Below are positions 1 to 11,676 of a stretch of 64,000 bases of DNA, piece after piece. Both the position numbers and the translations under genes were made by a program. This DNA comes from Pestalotiopsis fici W106-1 (Eukaryota; Ascomycota; Sordariomycetes; Amphisphaeriales; Sporocadaceae), in contig NW_006917093.1 of NCBI RefSeq assembly GCF_000516985.1, positions 3,534,001 to 3,598,000 on the forward strand, read 5' to 3'. Positions within the stretch are counted from its first letter, which is position 1. The number at the start of each line of letters is the position of its first letter. The notes below the pieces were generated by a model that worked only from the letters and a program-made list of their open reading frames with translations, was not told the origin of the DNA and did not search any database.

Positions 1-1816
1 CCTCGGGGGTCAAGGGCTTGTCAACAGGGAAACCAGCACCGCCTGTTCGCTGCCACCTTGTCTGGCCAGCCCAGCCACTGCCAACTTCGTACAGACCTCC
101 AGTGGGGTTCTTAGGTCCCTTTTCAGCCGACAAAGCCAGCACAAGAGGAGCAATGTAGTCGGGCTTGAAGGCCTGGACCATTTCCTCGGGCATAATGGTG
201 GCCGTCATGGCAGTACCAGCGTTGGGTGCAATGGTGTTGACGTAGATGTTGTACTTGGCACCCTCGAGAGCGAGTGCTCTAGAGAAACCAAGGATACCAC
301 ATTTCTATGTCTTGTCAGTATAACGGTTTCTCTCAAGTTTTTCAATGTGCTACTTACAGCTGCGGCATAGTTGGCCTGACCAAAGTTACCGTAGATACCA
401 CTGGTGGAAGTTGTGTTGACAATGCGACCAAACTTTTGCTTCAGCAAGATAGGCCATGCTGCCTTGGTGACCTTGTATGTACCGCGAAGGTGAACGTTGA
501 GGACGGGGTCCCAGAGGCTGTCATCCATGTTGGTAAAGGCCTTGTCGCGGAGGATACCGGCATTGTTGATAATGATATCAATGCGGCCAAAAGCATCCAT
601 GGCACCCTTTACGACTGTCTCGCCTTCCTCTGCTGAAGCCTTGACTCCGACGGCCTTGCCACCGAGCTTCTTGATCTCCTCGACGACATTGTCGGGGTTG
701 ACCAAGTCGTTGACAACAATAGAAGCACCAGCCTTGGCAAATGCCAGAGCGTAAGCGCGACCGATGCCAGCTCCGGCACCAGTGATCAGGGCCACGCGGC
801 CCTTGAAGTCAACCTTGTCGCCCTGCTCACTGGGACCCATCTTCATGGATTCCTCGAGGAGGGTCATGAAATCATTGGGTCCCGAGGGGTACTGAGGGTT
901 TGAAAAGTCCGTCACCTTGTTCCATTGCTTCAGGACAGCGCTGGCAGTGTAGCTTTCGTCGGCCTTGAGCAAAAGACCGCTGGATCTCTCCCACCTGAGC
1001 TTGGCAATGTGTCCACCACCAACCTCCCAGATGGATCCGTTTTCGGTCGTGTTGCTCTTGTGGACCAGGACAGCCACGAGAGGAACTACCCACTCGGGCT
1101 TCAAGGCTTGCAAGACATCGGGCGGCATGACGGTCTCGGTCATGCGGCTGGCGGCAATGGGGGCAATGACGTTGGAAATGATGTTGTACTTTGCGCCCTC
1201 CTTGGCCAGGGTCTCTGTGAAGCCGACTTGCGCCAGCTTGGCGGCCGAGTAGTTGCACTGACCAAAGCTGCCAAAGAGACCGGCCGCCGATGCCGTGTTG
1301 ATGACACGACCGTACTTTTGCTTGCGGAAGTATGGCCAGGCGGCGCGGGCGCACTTGTAAGCACCCTTGACGTGCACCTTCATGATCAGATCCCAGTCGG
1401 CATCTGACATGTTCTTGAAGCTGATATCGCGGAGGATTCCGGCATTGTTGATCAATACATCGATTCGGCCGTAGTTTTGAATGGCGGTCTCGATAATCTT
1501 TTCGCCGTTTTCGACGCTGTCATAGTTGGCGACAGCCTGGCCGCCGGCCTTTTTGATTTCTTCGACGACTACATCTGCAGCCTGTCGGAGACCGAACCTC
1601 GTGTGTAAGCATGTGGTCTCCACTAGTTGCTGACGATGGACATGGAGCTGGTTTTACCTTTGTCGAGTTTCCCTCGCCCTTGAATGAACCGCCGAGGTCG
1701 TTGACGACAACCTTTGCTCCCCTCGAGCCGAAAAAGGTAGCATATGCCTTGCCCAGACCACCACCTGCGCCGGTAACGACGACGACCTGGTCGTCAAAGC
1801 GCAACTGTTCCGTCAT
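1..1816 (-). CDS. fox2: Peroxisomal multifunctional beta-oxidation enzyme (hydratase-dehydrogenase-epimerase), 3' end outside window
   Basis: Type-2 multifunctional enzyme that hydrates enoyl-CoA and oxidises (3R)-hydroxyacyl-CoA in peroxisomal beta-oxidation. Two tandem short-chain dehydrogenase domains are visible. Each has a TGAGxGxG(R/K)AYA dinucleotide-binding loop, an NNAGILRD motif and a YxxxK active site (YSAAK in the first; YAAA then K across an intron in the second). ATG is at 1816. Exons are 1816-1658, 1581-358 and 304 leftwards; both introns (1582-1657 and 305-357) are phase 0 with GT-AG ends. The catalytic Lys of domain 2 is the first codon after intron 2. The reading frame stays open to base 1 after a linker ending in PVDKPLTPE, so the C-terminal MaoC-type hydratase-2 domain must lie left of the window. 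Family assignment is firm; the yeast counterpart is Fox2. Confidence 0.95.
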
Positions 1817-3455
1817 TGTGCTGAAAGCTATGATAAGATGATCCCCGACGGATTGATTATAAAGGGAAGAAAGGGGAAAGGGCGGGATGTACAGAGAAGG
1901 ATCAAATTGTGATACAAAATGATGAGAGGTTATAGAGAGAAGGGAAAAAAGGTTGGATTGGAAGGGTATCAGTAATAGACCAGAAGATATGGTGTCCAGT
2001 CCACAGGGCTTATGTTGAGAAGGATGACCGTCTTTACTTCCGACGAAGCTTGCCGTCTACAGTAGATAATGACCCTGCGAGCCGAGGCACTTTGGGGCCC
2101 CATCCAGCGACGACCGCTCAGCGCTACCGCCGCATGCCGAGGGGTGCGCTAGGCTGGATGTAGACGTCTTCGTCCGGGGCCTGTTCACATGCCAATCTCC
2201 AGCTTCTCCCATCTTTTCCCCCAAGTTTGTGGAGTTTTCCCCCAGAAATCAGTAGTAGTTGATGGGACTGACTGACTGCTGAAACTCTGGAATGACGTCT
2301 GGGGGGTCATGTGTTGACAGCCTCTTTGTGTCGCGATTCAGTTATGCTATTGGAGTTGCCGATATTTGGGTGGATAGCTCTTGGGGCATCTCATTCTTCT
2401 TGTGCAAACCATCACATGTAATTCTGACCTGCTTCCTTTTCATTTCCTATAGTGCTAGCCACGAGTAACAATCCATTATGTGTTTTGTAACAGGGCAACA
2501 TGTATGAATAAATGTTGTGCCTACATTGTTTAGCCGTTGAGACACGAAGAAACTATCATCACAAGTCGAGCCAGCTATATAACCGGGTTCATCCTTTGCG
2601 GCAGTATCTCTGACTTTTGCCGGTCTTGAGTCTTTGGAAGAAATCATTCGACCAAGGATTTCGTGGTCGCATACATAAGATTAGAATACAATTCATCACT
2701 TGTCTTGACAATTCATGATACGTTGGAATGATGTTTCCTTGACAAAAAAATGAGAGACCATCAGAGAAATGACTTACACCTCTGTCTCTACAGGGATGTC
2801 GCCATTGCCGCCAGCACCGACACCCCGCAAAAGACCTGACCATCCTCCGTCCATCCCCACGCCCACTCCCACGTACTAGGTCGTCTCTCTGCAAAGGACA
2901 TACTGCCGGGCTGTCCGGTTATTTCAGCGGGCGAACTGGCGGTAGTTCGATCTGGGGCAGCAGCACTGCACTCGAGACTGTCTTGGCGCTACGCGGCAAC
3001 CTTGCCGTTCTCTTACCGCGGATGGATCAACTCTCCCCCCTCCTGGATATTAATAATACCATTGTCGGTTGGTTGGTTTGTATTGCCAGTCTGTAAAAAC
3101 CTTGCTTGCGATCATATCGTTTTCATATGTTTTATATTCATAGTCGAATATATAAAGAATTACAGACGGCCGAAGAAGGAGTTGCCCAAACTTTTGTGTC
3201 CTTTCTGACGTAGAGCATTAATAAATGGAAACCGCCCCGGACAAGCAAAAGTGCGGACCGGCCTCGAATCGGACTTGAGATTCGGCGTCGCTCTCTTTTG
3301 CCATGAGTTTTATACTAGACTAGGTGTATAACATATAAGTGCTTGGCCCTTTGTATACCAGCTCTATCAGGAGTGGTGATTATAGAAAATATACTTTTTA
3401 TTCATCGCTACCTTCTGTAAAACAAGGCAATCAACTCTCGTTTCTCCAGAAAAAA
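1817..3455. other. Intergenic, divergent promoters of fox2 and the Tda10-like gene
   Basis: About 1.6 kb between two divergent start codons. An AT-rich TTATAAAG-type element lies about 40 nt upstream of the fox2 ATG. Short ORFs here lack ATG starts, homology cues or splice structure. I see no RNA gene or repeat. Confidence 0.6.
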
Positions 3456-4376
3456 ATGTCTCACAGGGTCAGCGAATTTGTCGACGACAAGTCGCCAATC
3501 TGCATACCATTCATTCTGGACCGCCTGCACGAACACCAAGCAGCCAATAAAGGCAACGGCTACGGCATAGCAGCAGGAGGAGAAAGACCCTTCATTATCG
3601 GCCTCAATGGTGTGCAAGGCGTCGGCAAGACTACCCTGGTCCAGGCGCTCGCCTCGGTCCTCAGGGAGCGCGAGGGCTTGCAGACGCTCGTCGTGAGCAT
3701 TGACGACTTTTACCTCGGGCACGAGGACCAGGTCGCCCTCGCGGCCTCGCACCCGGACAATGTGCTCGTGTCGTGCCGGGGCGAGCCCGGCACCCACGAC
3801 ATGGCGCTGGCCGGCGACTTTTTCGCCGCCATTGTCCAGGGCCGGCCGGCGCGGATTCCCCAGTACGACAAGTCGGCCTTTGCGGGCCAGGGCGACCGGG
3901 CGCCCGAGTCGACCTGGCAGGAGGTCAATCAGCCCGGTCAGCCCCGCGTCCAGGTCGTCATCTTTGAGGGCTGGTGTGTGGGCTTCCGACCTCTTACGCC
4001 CGCCGAGGTCCAGGCCAAGTGGGAGGCTCCGAGCCGGACGCTGAAGCTGCACAAACTTGAGCATCTGCTGTTTGTCAATGAGCGCCTGGGGAGCTACGAC
4101 ACCATCACGGAGCTGTTTAATGCCTTTATACACATCGATGCCGAAGACACTCAGTACGTCTACGACTGGCGACGTGAGCAGGAAGTCATGCTCCGGGAGG
4201 CAAAGGGTACCGGTATGACAGACGAACAAGTCGTTAAATTTGTTGATGCATATTATCCAGCCTATGAACTGTTCTCGGACAAACTACGACAAGGCGTGCT
4301 CAAGGGCAAGACAGGCCATCAATTAAGACTCGTGGTTGGCAAGGATAGAAAAGTAAAGCAGAAAATTGTGATTTAG
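3456..4376 (+). CDS. P-loop kinase of the Tda10 / D-glycerate 3-kinase family
   Basis: Single-exon protein of 306 residues. It carries a Walker A loop (NGVQGVGKTT, about residues 50-60) near the N-terminus, followed by a DDFY motif (SIDDFYLG) and an FEGW motif (VVIFEGWCVGF), the arrangement of the phosphoribulokinase/uridine-kinase-like Tda10 (YGR205W) and plant glycerate kinase family. The closing segment with WRREQE and the DAYYPAYELF block is also typical. It is expected to be a soluble ATP-binding kinase; the fungal substrate is not established. The frame is open 39 codons upstream from an earlier ATG at 3339, but ATG 3456 sits in an A-rich Kozak context and starts MSHRV, where family similarity begins, so I chose it. 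Convergent with the next gene. Confidence 0.88.
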   Translation: MSHRVSEFVDDKSPICIPFILDRLHEHQAANKGNGYGIAAGGERPFIIGLNGVQGVGKTTLVQALASVLREREGLQTLVVSIDDFYLGHEDQVALAASHPDNVLVSCRGEPGTHDMALAGDFFAAIVQGRPARIPQYDKSAFAGQGDRAPESTWQEVNQPGQPRVQVVIFEGWCVGFRPLTPAEVQAKWEAPSRTLKLHKLEHLLFVNERLGSYDTITELFNAFIHIDAEDTQYVYDWRREQEVMLREAKGTGMTDEQVVKFVDAYYPAYELFSDKLRQGVLKGKTGHQLRLVVGKDRKVKQKIVI

Positions 4377-4666
4377 CTAATAATCGCGATTGTGGATTTT
4401 GCCCTCGTTTTCGTCTAGTAAGGCATCTCAGCCAATAGTGACAGGCATGTAGATTGGCTCTCTACTACATGAGCAACCATGCTGCTCCAGAAATTGACCA
4501 AAAACTCCCATTTATGCGTTCATAAGTGTCGTGACTGTTCATGAATCGTTTCCCTTTGGTTCCTCTATGCGCCGATATGCAGGTTGAACCCGAATGTCCT
4601 TTCTGGGCTCTCAACTGAAATCTAGGAGTAGCAGCAGCGACGACATATATGGCGAGGGCCTTATTC

Positions 4667-6379
4667 CTACTCAAGCTGCTTGTTCGCCATCATCGTCTTT
4701 GTCTCGTTTCTGAACTCGCCCAATGTCTGGTCGATTGAAGACATCTTATTCCTGACAGCGTCTTCTCGCTCGGCAATCTCTGTCTCGAATTGGTCGACAA
4801 GGTTCCTCTTGTCTCGACGGGCATCCTTTAGTCGATGCATAATGTCGCCAAACTTCTCCAGAAACCAGTCACCAGAGTCGTCCCAATCTCTCATGGGCAT
4901 GGTATTGAAGAATGTCTTTTGTGCATCCTCGTCTTTGTGGAAAAAGTGGTCGAGCTTTTCAGGCAATGTGCCAGGAGGTGGGCGTTGAGCAGAGCTGGAT
5001 TCTGCCCGGGCCGGATCAAAGTCAAAGTCTTGACTTTTCAGCTCGCTGTAGTTCATCTTGGCCAAGACACTGTCGTCGTAGTCTAGGTCAAATGATCTCT
5101 TCTTGGTGTTGGTGTTGGATTGCCGTTTCTCTGAAGCGGGCCGTGGCATGGAACTTTCGCGAAGACTGTTTCGAGCTTTACTGGCCTTGGTCTCTTCCGT
5201 GAATAGCTGGCGGTTGAGTTGACGATTAATCGACTGGCTTGATTTTACTCTCGGCTTGGGTGTGACCTGGTCATCCGCGCTCTCAGATTCCGTTTCGGAT
5301 TGGGGAAGGGATTGGGTTTGAGGCTGGGGCAAGTCTTGATGACTGGTAACAGGAGTATCAATGTTCTCGAAAACAGTTGTGCGATGAGACTCGCGAGCGG
5401 CAGGAACTCTTAACTGATTTCTATCATTCCTTTGTACATAATCAAGGGCGTCAGCAGGACGTCGTCGCGGATCAGGTGGCAAGGGGAGATTGTTTCCATC
5501 AGCAGCATACGTGGTCCTCTCGGCAAAGGTGTCACGCTTAGTGGTCCTCAGAGGAAGTCTGGCGCCACGATGGTTGAGGGTATTGGGAGGTGCCTTTTCC
5601 AGGTCGGTCAGAAAACGTGGCTCCTCTACGTATAATTCATTATCAGAGTCCTGGCTCAAGCCCTTGGTCGGAGCCCGGGTTCTGAAATCAGGCGTTGAAG
5701 ACCTTCGCATCGGGCCACCGAGTACATCAATGAAGCCATTATCGCCAATGATGAAAGGAGGGCGGTCCTTGTCAGAGTCTCTCTTTGAAGGTTGACGTGT
5801 CATGTCTCTTGGTTTGAAGGCAAGGTCTTGATGTAGCATATGAGATGGGGCAACCATTCTCGCGTCAGCATTGCTAGCAGTCTCACTCATTGATGTTGAA
5901 CCCTCCACAGTTGAGCCCTCCCAGAAAGGACCTTGTCCTTGTCCTTGACGTTGGACATTCTGTGCTGGCTCCAAAGTCGGTCCTCGGTGCCGCTGTACGT
6001 TGGAGCCTTCTCTGCTATGACTGATTTGATGACTTGGGCGAGTAAAAGCGGGACGGTTCGAGGCAGAAGGTAGCTTTGCACCGCCGGTGGCGGCAGCAGC
6101 AGCAGCAGCAGCATCTGCAGCCCGAGCATTTGCGTTGGCATTGACAATAGGCATGCGTGATTGATACTGAGGCTGAGACCTCGGTGGTGTACTAGGAGCA
6201 ACTAGAGCTTGTGTATTTGCATGTGGTTGGCTGAGCAAGACGTGGCCCTTCTGTGGACTTCCAGAGTGATCGTGGGCAAAGGCGCGGTCCTCGGCCGAGA
6301 CTGGTTTGGCGCCAGGGCCATTGTTCATGACCCAGGCCTGCATCTTTGTTCTCGAGTTGTGTATGAATTGGGGCGCCAT
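4667..6379 (-). CDS. Ecm11-domain protein (synaptonemal-complex-related), intron-less
   Basis: 570-residue protein. The first about 400 residues are low-complexity and Ser/Pro/Gln-rich, with a poly-Ala run encoded by a GCA microsatellite. The last about 140 residues form a conserved domain that begins with FDLDYDDSVLAKMNYSEL, continues through WDDSGDWFLEKFGDIMHRLKD and ends in a predicted coiled coil. This is the Ecm11 C-terminal domain pattern. In budding yeast Ecm11 is a SUMOylated component of the synaptonemal complex central region; the role in filamentous fungi is less clear, so only the domain call is firm. ATG 6379 is the first in frame, and a second Met at residue 13 could also serve. 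Stops are separated by 290 bp from the convergent Tda10-like gene. Confidence 0.8.
   Translation of the reverse strand: MAPQFIHNSRTKMQAWVMNNGPGAKPVSAEDRAFAHDHSGSPQKGHVLLSQPHANTQALVAPSTPPRSQPQYQSRMPIVNANANARAADAAAAAAAATGGAKLPSASNRPAFTRPSHQISHSREGSNVQRHRGPTLEPAQNVQRQGQGQGPFWEGSTVEGSTSMSETASNADARMVAPSHMLHQDLAFKPRDMTRQPSKRDSDKDRPPFIIGDNGFIDVLGGPMRRSSTPDFRTRAPTKGLSQDSDNELYVEEPRFLTDLEKAPPNTLNHRGARLPLRTTKRDTFAERTTYAADGNNLPLPPDPRRRPADALDYVQRNDRNQLRVPAARESHRTTVFENIDTPVTSHQDLPQPQTQSLPQSETESESADDQVTPKPRVKSSQSINRQLNRQLFTEETKASKARNSLRESSMPRPASEKRQSNTNTKKRSFDLDYDDSVLAKMNYSELKSQDFDFDPARAESSSAQRPPPGTLPEKLDHFFHKDEDAQKTFFNTMPMRDWDDSGDWFLEKFGDIMHRLKDARRDKRNLVDQFETEIAEREDAVRNKMSSIDQTLGEFRNETKTMMANKQLE
6093..6113. 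repeat. (GCA)7 coding microsatellite
   Basis: Seven perfect GCA units inside the Ecm11-domain ORF. On the minus strand they encode an alanine run in the disordered N-terminal part, so length changes would stay in frame. Confidence 0.95.
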
Positions 6380-7326
6380 TGAAACGGCAATCTAGCTCTG
6401 CTGGCAGCACTTTGATAAGAACATTGAGGCGAGGCCAACAGAAGCAGCGGGAATTTTCTTTTGTTTTTGTTGTTGCCGCAAGAAACGGGCTCAGGTAACG
6501 ACGCGTGATGTGAGCTCAACGTGTTTCAATGGCGAAGAACCGGGACCCCCCAAAAAAAGCCTGGCAGGCGAACGACAGTACCGGATTATTTGTATTATGC
6601 TGCCATTCTGCCCAATTGCAATGGTCAATATTGGGTCGCAACGTTGTCGCTCGGGATTTAGCTGGGTTGCATACGAGAACCATCCAATTAATGGAGTTGC
6701 AGTGTCCCAGAGGCGCGACTGGAAGAGAAGTGGTTTGAATTCAATGCCTCGAGGTACCAGGTCGCGCAGTCATGTGACGAAACGCATGGGCCAATTGCTT
6801 CCCTCACCCGCCCGCCATGCTTCCACACGACTCGTCGCCTCATCTTTTTTTTTTTGGCATCTTCTCCATGTAGTATATATGCTAGATGAGCTGTCCTGCA
6901 TGTCCAACCGTTTTCGCGGCCAGTCAAATTGGTGAGGCCATCGAGGATTAAAGCCCCAGGACCCTTTCGAGTCCGGCAGCGCCAAGTCGAGTCACGAATA
7001 GGATCGGTACCACTCTCTGCACTGTCGGCCAAGACCCTGGGGATCTGCTACTAGGGTTCGACGTTGCAATCATGTATCCCAAAAGGCATGGGGGTACAAT
7101 CCGACTATACTGCAGTATGGTTGGTTTCGACCAAAGCCAACTGTCCGATGGCCCGCGATTCGTTCATTTGACAGCTTTGATTGATTGACCGGATTCTCCA
7201 TCGGCAAATTGCCCCCAATCTTGCATTCTCACGATGCTCTTCTGCCTCATTGATGCCCAATACTGCTAGCTCCTCTATATGATTGACAAAGACAACGCAC
7301 ATTCCTTCCAGCGTCGACGCAATCCT
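6380..7326. other. Intergenic, upstream of the Ecm11 gene and downstream of the GNAT gene
   Basis: About 0.95 kb. Short ORFs on both strands lack coding character. A T10 run lies near 6845. No RNA gene or repeat recognised. Confidence 0.5.
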
Positions 7327-8350
7327 TTACTCCAACACTTTTTTCATGTGAGTTAGGTGGAGAGGCATGGAACCGGAACCGTAGTTCCACATATATGCGT
7401 CTCTCACCACGAGAAACGATTCATACCCCCTCCGCTTATACCACGACTCTGTTGAAATCTGGTGATTGAATTAGCGGTCCGTGGTTTCTCTTATAATGCA
7501 ACAAAGAATTAGTGTGTTGGCCTACTTTGGGAGCTGGGATGCCATTGTCCAGGTATATGTGTTTTTGGCCCTTTTCACTCATCTGCAATTCCTCCAGCAT
7601 GGTGTCCAGAACCATTAAATTTCCATTGTATGGCTCTTTTGTGGCAAGCTTCTCAGCTATGTCCATTGCACGAGCACCAAAACCTCCTTTTTGAAGAGCA
7701 TCTATATATCAAAATAATTTGGGGTTACTCGTCAGATGTGTGCGAATAGGATTAAAATGTTTGTCCTCCCACTCACAAGATACGTAGAGTTGATGGATCC
7801 AGACAACGCCTTTCGCCGGCAACCCGAGCTTGGTATCGTCGTCGGCTGAATGGACTTCCAACGCTAGATGACCAACAGGTATGAATGACTTGCTGCTGGG
7901 TTCACGAGGATCAAGTCGGATCTTGCGTGCGGTATCCGTGATCGGAATAGCCTCCTGGTATTGTTTCAACTCTTATCCCGATTACACAAAGTGCTATACT
8001 CACCTTGGGGAATCGTGTTATGTGAGACTCCAGCAGGGCATCGCGGTCTGGCAAGTCATCGGCAAGCGCCTATTCAAGAATGAGTGAAATGATCCAGTAT
8101 GACACCCAACCAAGAGTTATGTGCATTGTTTGGGAAAGCGGGTTCCCCTGATCCCCAGTCTATACCATGTCAAGGTACTTACAATCCAATAAAACACCCT
8201 GCCTCCCCTCTTGGCAGATTCAATATACAATGGGATTTCGTCGGACCTCCAGCCACATGCTACTCGCTGTTCATACAATCTTGTCACCTGTTCTTCAGAG
8301 GTATGATCCCACGGAACCAACTGGACTTTTGACCCATGCTCGCAGCTCAT
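7327..8350 (-). CDS. GNAT-family N-acetyltransferase, five exons
   Basis: Reconstructed from five exons: 8350-8183, 8069-8004, 7954-7777, 7701-7526 and 7458-7327. All have GT-AG introns and matching phases (0, 0, 1, 0), giving 239 residues. The N-terminus contains YEQRVACGWRSDEI, typical of a fungal GNAT subgroup. The acetyl-CoA-binding motif A appears as LYVS-YALQKGGFGARAM, joining exons 3 and 4, and the C-terminal part has SWYKRRGYE, the usual GNAT beta6-alpha4 region. It should transfer an acetyl group from acetyl-CoA to an amine; the substrate is unknown. Splicing is required: read without introns the locus looks like disconnected ORFs. The gene appears intact. It is divergent from the mitochondrial KHE-like gene. 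Confidence 0.82.
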
Positions 8351-9629
8351 TATGGCAAATAGTGTCTGTTGTAATAGATATCGACACCGCTTGACTGTAG
8401 GAGAAGAAGAAGAAGAAGAAGATAAGTACAACTCTCTCGAGCATAAAACTCGAGACCATAATGCGTGAGATAAGAAATATCAAAGTCTGTGGCACAGCTG
8501 GCTTAGTACAATATGCTCAAGCGGCATTGATTTTACCCGACTCAGGCCGTGACTAACTATTGCTTATTGTCCGAAACCGGCCCTGTACAGGTCTCTGAAT
8601 TGACATGTCACGCCTTTTGACATGAATGACAAGTGAATAAGATATCGAATACTTCCATCCCTTTCAATATGTGACTATAAATCTCAAGAACTCACTCAAC
8701 TTGCGATCCATGAGCAGAAAGTGGATCCTTGCCATCCTGAACCACATTTATCACTATCGTTGGGGTTGCCTAGAGGCCTCCATGTTGAGGCAAATGCTCC
8801 GTAGGTGTTCAAAAATAAACACGCCGAATCTTAGTCGAGGGGCAAACAGATCAACATGAATTCCACCTTCGAGGCACTGCCTTCAAAATGGGGATTGAAA
8901 TTCGCCCAGTAATTGCTGTAGACGTATCCAAGAGCTGGATTTGAAAATGTGACCATCTTGACACGGCGCAGAAAGATGACCCATATATGCCTATCTACAA
9001 CAAGTACAAGGATACTCATCTAAGGTTCCATGACTCAACTACATTTTTCTTTCAATGCAAATTTTGATGGGGAAGAAAAGTTAGTACACAGGCACCAGGG
9101 ACATAAGACAAGAGGGTGTAGATAGTACAGTCGGTACCTGATGAGGTAAGAAGAACTCTAGAGCTCTGTTCACCTATAATAGCGACTGACGCCCAAAAAG
9201 AAGATGCTCATTGGTTCAAAATGGCTGTCGCATTAATGGGCAATTGCACTGCCTACAGGCTTTAAGCTTCTAGATCCAACCCACTGGAGCTGTGGGGCAA
9301 TTTGGTTTCCAAGATCTGTAGCGCCAGCCCAAGCCTGCAGCTGGAGCTTGTCAGTGTGTCTGTGTCAGCTACGTCAGTTCTTAGTCCTTTTTTCCCTCTT
9401 CCTCTTTCCCACCTCGACTACTGGCTACTGGACGCGGTTCCAGCTTCCCCATAACCGCCGTTGACAATTCACCTTTGCTGAGCAAACGGGCCGAGTGTTG
9501 GTTCGACCGTGTATAAAGCAGGATCGCATTCGGGGGACTCGTCGCTCTTTGCTGGTCAACGGCGCATGCGTAATTTGGGCATTCCGACGTACAGCCTCAC
9601 AATCCATCTCCAACGGACGTCCTTTCACG
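8351..9629. other. Intergenic, divergent promoters of the GNAT and mitochondrial KHE-like genes
   Basis: About 1.3 kb. It contains a (GAA)6 run at 8403-8420 in the GNAT leader. A 62-codon ATG ORF on the minus strand (8831-9019) has no recognisable motif, and I do not call it a gene. Confidence 0.5.
8403..8420. repeat. (GAA)6 microsatellite
   Basis: Six GAA units in the 5' leader region of the minus-strand GNAT gene, about 50 bp upstream of its ATG. Confidence 0.9.
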
Positions 9630-10545
9630 ATGCGCCTCTACCTCCTCCCCATCTCGACGCGGCGGACTCTGCTCTACTGCCAAAAATTCAACACGAATAC
9701 AGCCGAGGGCAAAACATATGTCGACAAGACAACCGCATGGGCGGCCAAGACCTGGGCCAGCTGGGAAAAGAAGGACAGCGGCTGGCAAAAGACCATTGTC
9801 AACTATGGCAACCAAGCCTTTCGCCGCATACCATATGAGGAGTGGGGGCTGAAATCGGTGCCTCCATTGTCAACGAAACGGCGGGAAGAGGAACTGCTGG
9901 GCAAGGACAAGGTCGAGGTTGTCTTTCCTGATACCGCAATACCTGCCCCCAAAGCACTCGGAATTCTGCAGACGCTGGCAACGGAGCGAGCATCGTTACA
10001 CAGGCAGAGGTTAATATGGTGTATTGTGGGCATGCCCATCAGTGCGCCCTTTGCGTTGGTTCCAGTGTGAGCTTTTATTTCTTGTCCTCTTGGACTGAAA
10101 AGAGTATTTAATTGGCTAACCCGCGACTCTCAGAATACCTAACCTGCCCTTCTTCTACCTTGTATATCGCGCATGGTCGCATTGGCGCGCACTCGCTGGT
10201 GGAAAACACATTCAATTTCTCTCCGAGAACAAACTACTCTCCCTATCACCATCTCCCATTCTGGACAAGATATACCCTACTTTGCTGTCCCAGAATGGTG
10301 TAGCGACCACATCATCAACCGGGAAGCCGAAAATAGAGGAACCAGCAACCCCACATCAGGCCGAAACCCTAGAAGAAGAGAAATTGTTGCTGTCGCAGGA
10401 GAATGGACGGCAGCTGGTCGAGGCGCTAGAGATACCCGAACTCGAGGTTGAGATTGAACGTGCTATTTTCCAGGTGGAAACGGCCCTCAACAAAGCAAAG
10501 GCCGAATCCTCGACCGAGGCTAGCAAGACGAAGAAGGACGAATAA
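9630..10545 (+). CDS. Mitochondrial K+/H+ exchange-related protein (Mit_KHE1 family)
   Basis: Two exons, 9630-10066 and 10134-10545, joined by a 67-nt phase-2 intron (GTGAGC...CTCAG), give a 282-residue protein. The start MRLYLLPISTRRTLLYCQK and the phrase IPNLPFFYLVYRAWSHWRA after the splice are characteristic of the Mit_KHE1 family (yeast YDL183C), implicated in mitochondrial potassium/proton exchange. A hydrophobic stretch spans the splice junction (IWCIVGMPISAPFALVPV...FFYLVYRAW) and is probably a membrane hairpin in the inner membrane. The C-terminal about 90 residues are charged and low-complexity. ATG 9630 is the first ATG of this frame; upstream frame continuation begins only with GTG. 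Confidence 0.85.
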
Positions 10546-10742
10546 TGAATTGAAAGTCGGAACGGAATGTACACCATGATTGTAAGGACTCTGTACAAAA
10601 TATATAGGTTATGAACATACACGAATCATAGACGGGCGGGCTGGCTCTAAAGCATGGGTGGAAACAACCGAGCCTCTATTCTTCTCAATCCAAAGATATT
10701 CGCGCCCCTCATCTCACGGGAGGCCCACGCTTTCCCTCAACC

Positions 10743-11676
10743 TCAAGATGGTTCCTTGTGCGAGAAAAATGACGACAGAATACCCATTATGCATATCATG
10801 CTCAGCGTCAATAATATACGCTGCTGGGTCATGATCGTCGGCCCTCGTAACCGGTATTCAAAGGAAGGCAACACATTGGATGGCCGCGATGCCTTCAAGG
10901 CACCAAAGTCACTGTATGCAACCATGGACTGTTTCTCTATATCAGTTTCCACCATGATGCCCAGGCCCATATTTCCACCGTCAAACGCATCGACAAATAG
11001 AGGTTGTTGACCGTAGCCATAGGCTTGTGACGGTGTCTTTTTTATAGCTGCGCTGGCAGGTCCAACGCTCTGTCTTGGTTCGATCTGCACAATCTTTGGC
11101 TTTGCAGATCTCGTGACGATTTCCATTGTGGCGCTGTGTACTTCGACTGTGCGCCTCGATGCGAGAGACTTCCACGCTGCTTCTGCTTTTTGTCGCATCA
11201 ATTTCTGTGAAGGACTGACGGGCCCGTTGCCCTTCTTGAAAGACGTCCGTGATCGACTATATCGTTTTGGCTGGCGGCTGAGAGTCTGGGGAGATGTAGG
11301 GTTGAGTGGTGACGGGACGGTCGGTCGGTATTGTCCCTCCCGTGGTCGTGAGGACATTTCTTCTTCTTTCTCTTGGTTTAGAGCAACCTGGGAGACAAAC
11401 AGTTTCGCGGCTGTCAAAATCTTAATCACTATTGAGTTTGAGTGATGCTTGTATGCGCTCCTCAAAGAATAGGTTGGGCTGGGTATTGTTCCCTTCGACT
11501 ATTTCACTTGTTTCCTCAAAGGACCCAAACTGCGAGAAGATCAAGAGGGTATTCTCGACTTGCAAGTCGAAATGTGGCAAAAGAAGACCTGCGCGACCCT
11601 TTGAATTCTGGGTCCAAGAATGATGCTCCAGCCCAGTCGAGTAATAAGCATCATCCCCCTTCTGGACACAGCTCAT
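10743..11676 (-). CDS. Unknown protein with a C-terminal membrane anchor (gene model uncertain)
   Basis: The downstream exon is solid as an open frame: it is Ser/Pro/Arg-rich, then carries a conserved-looking QPLFVDAFDGGNMGLGIMVE block and ends in one hydrophobic helix (RILLTLSMICIMGILSSFF) a few residues from the stop, like a tail anchor. Two starts are possible. A single-exon model starts at ATG 11357 (MSSRPREGQ, 204 residues). A two-exon model starts at ATG 11676 (MSCVQKGDD), runs 11676-11508, skips a 97-nt intron (GTGAAA...GACAG, phase 1) and continues at 11410, giving 278 residues. I favour the longer model because the upstream ORF looks coding (WTQNSKGRAGLLLPHFDLQV), but its donor is weak. 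No family recognised. Confidence 0.5.

Noticed and set aside
3408..4229. 273-codon ORF antisense to the Tda10-like gene
   Set aside because: Shadow frame of a conserved gene; it mirrors the kinase codons and has no protein signature.
8831..9019. 62-codon minus-strand ATG ORF
   Set aside because: Too short, no recognisable motif, in the divergent promoter between two genes.
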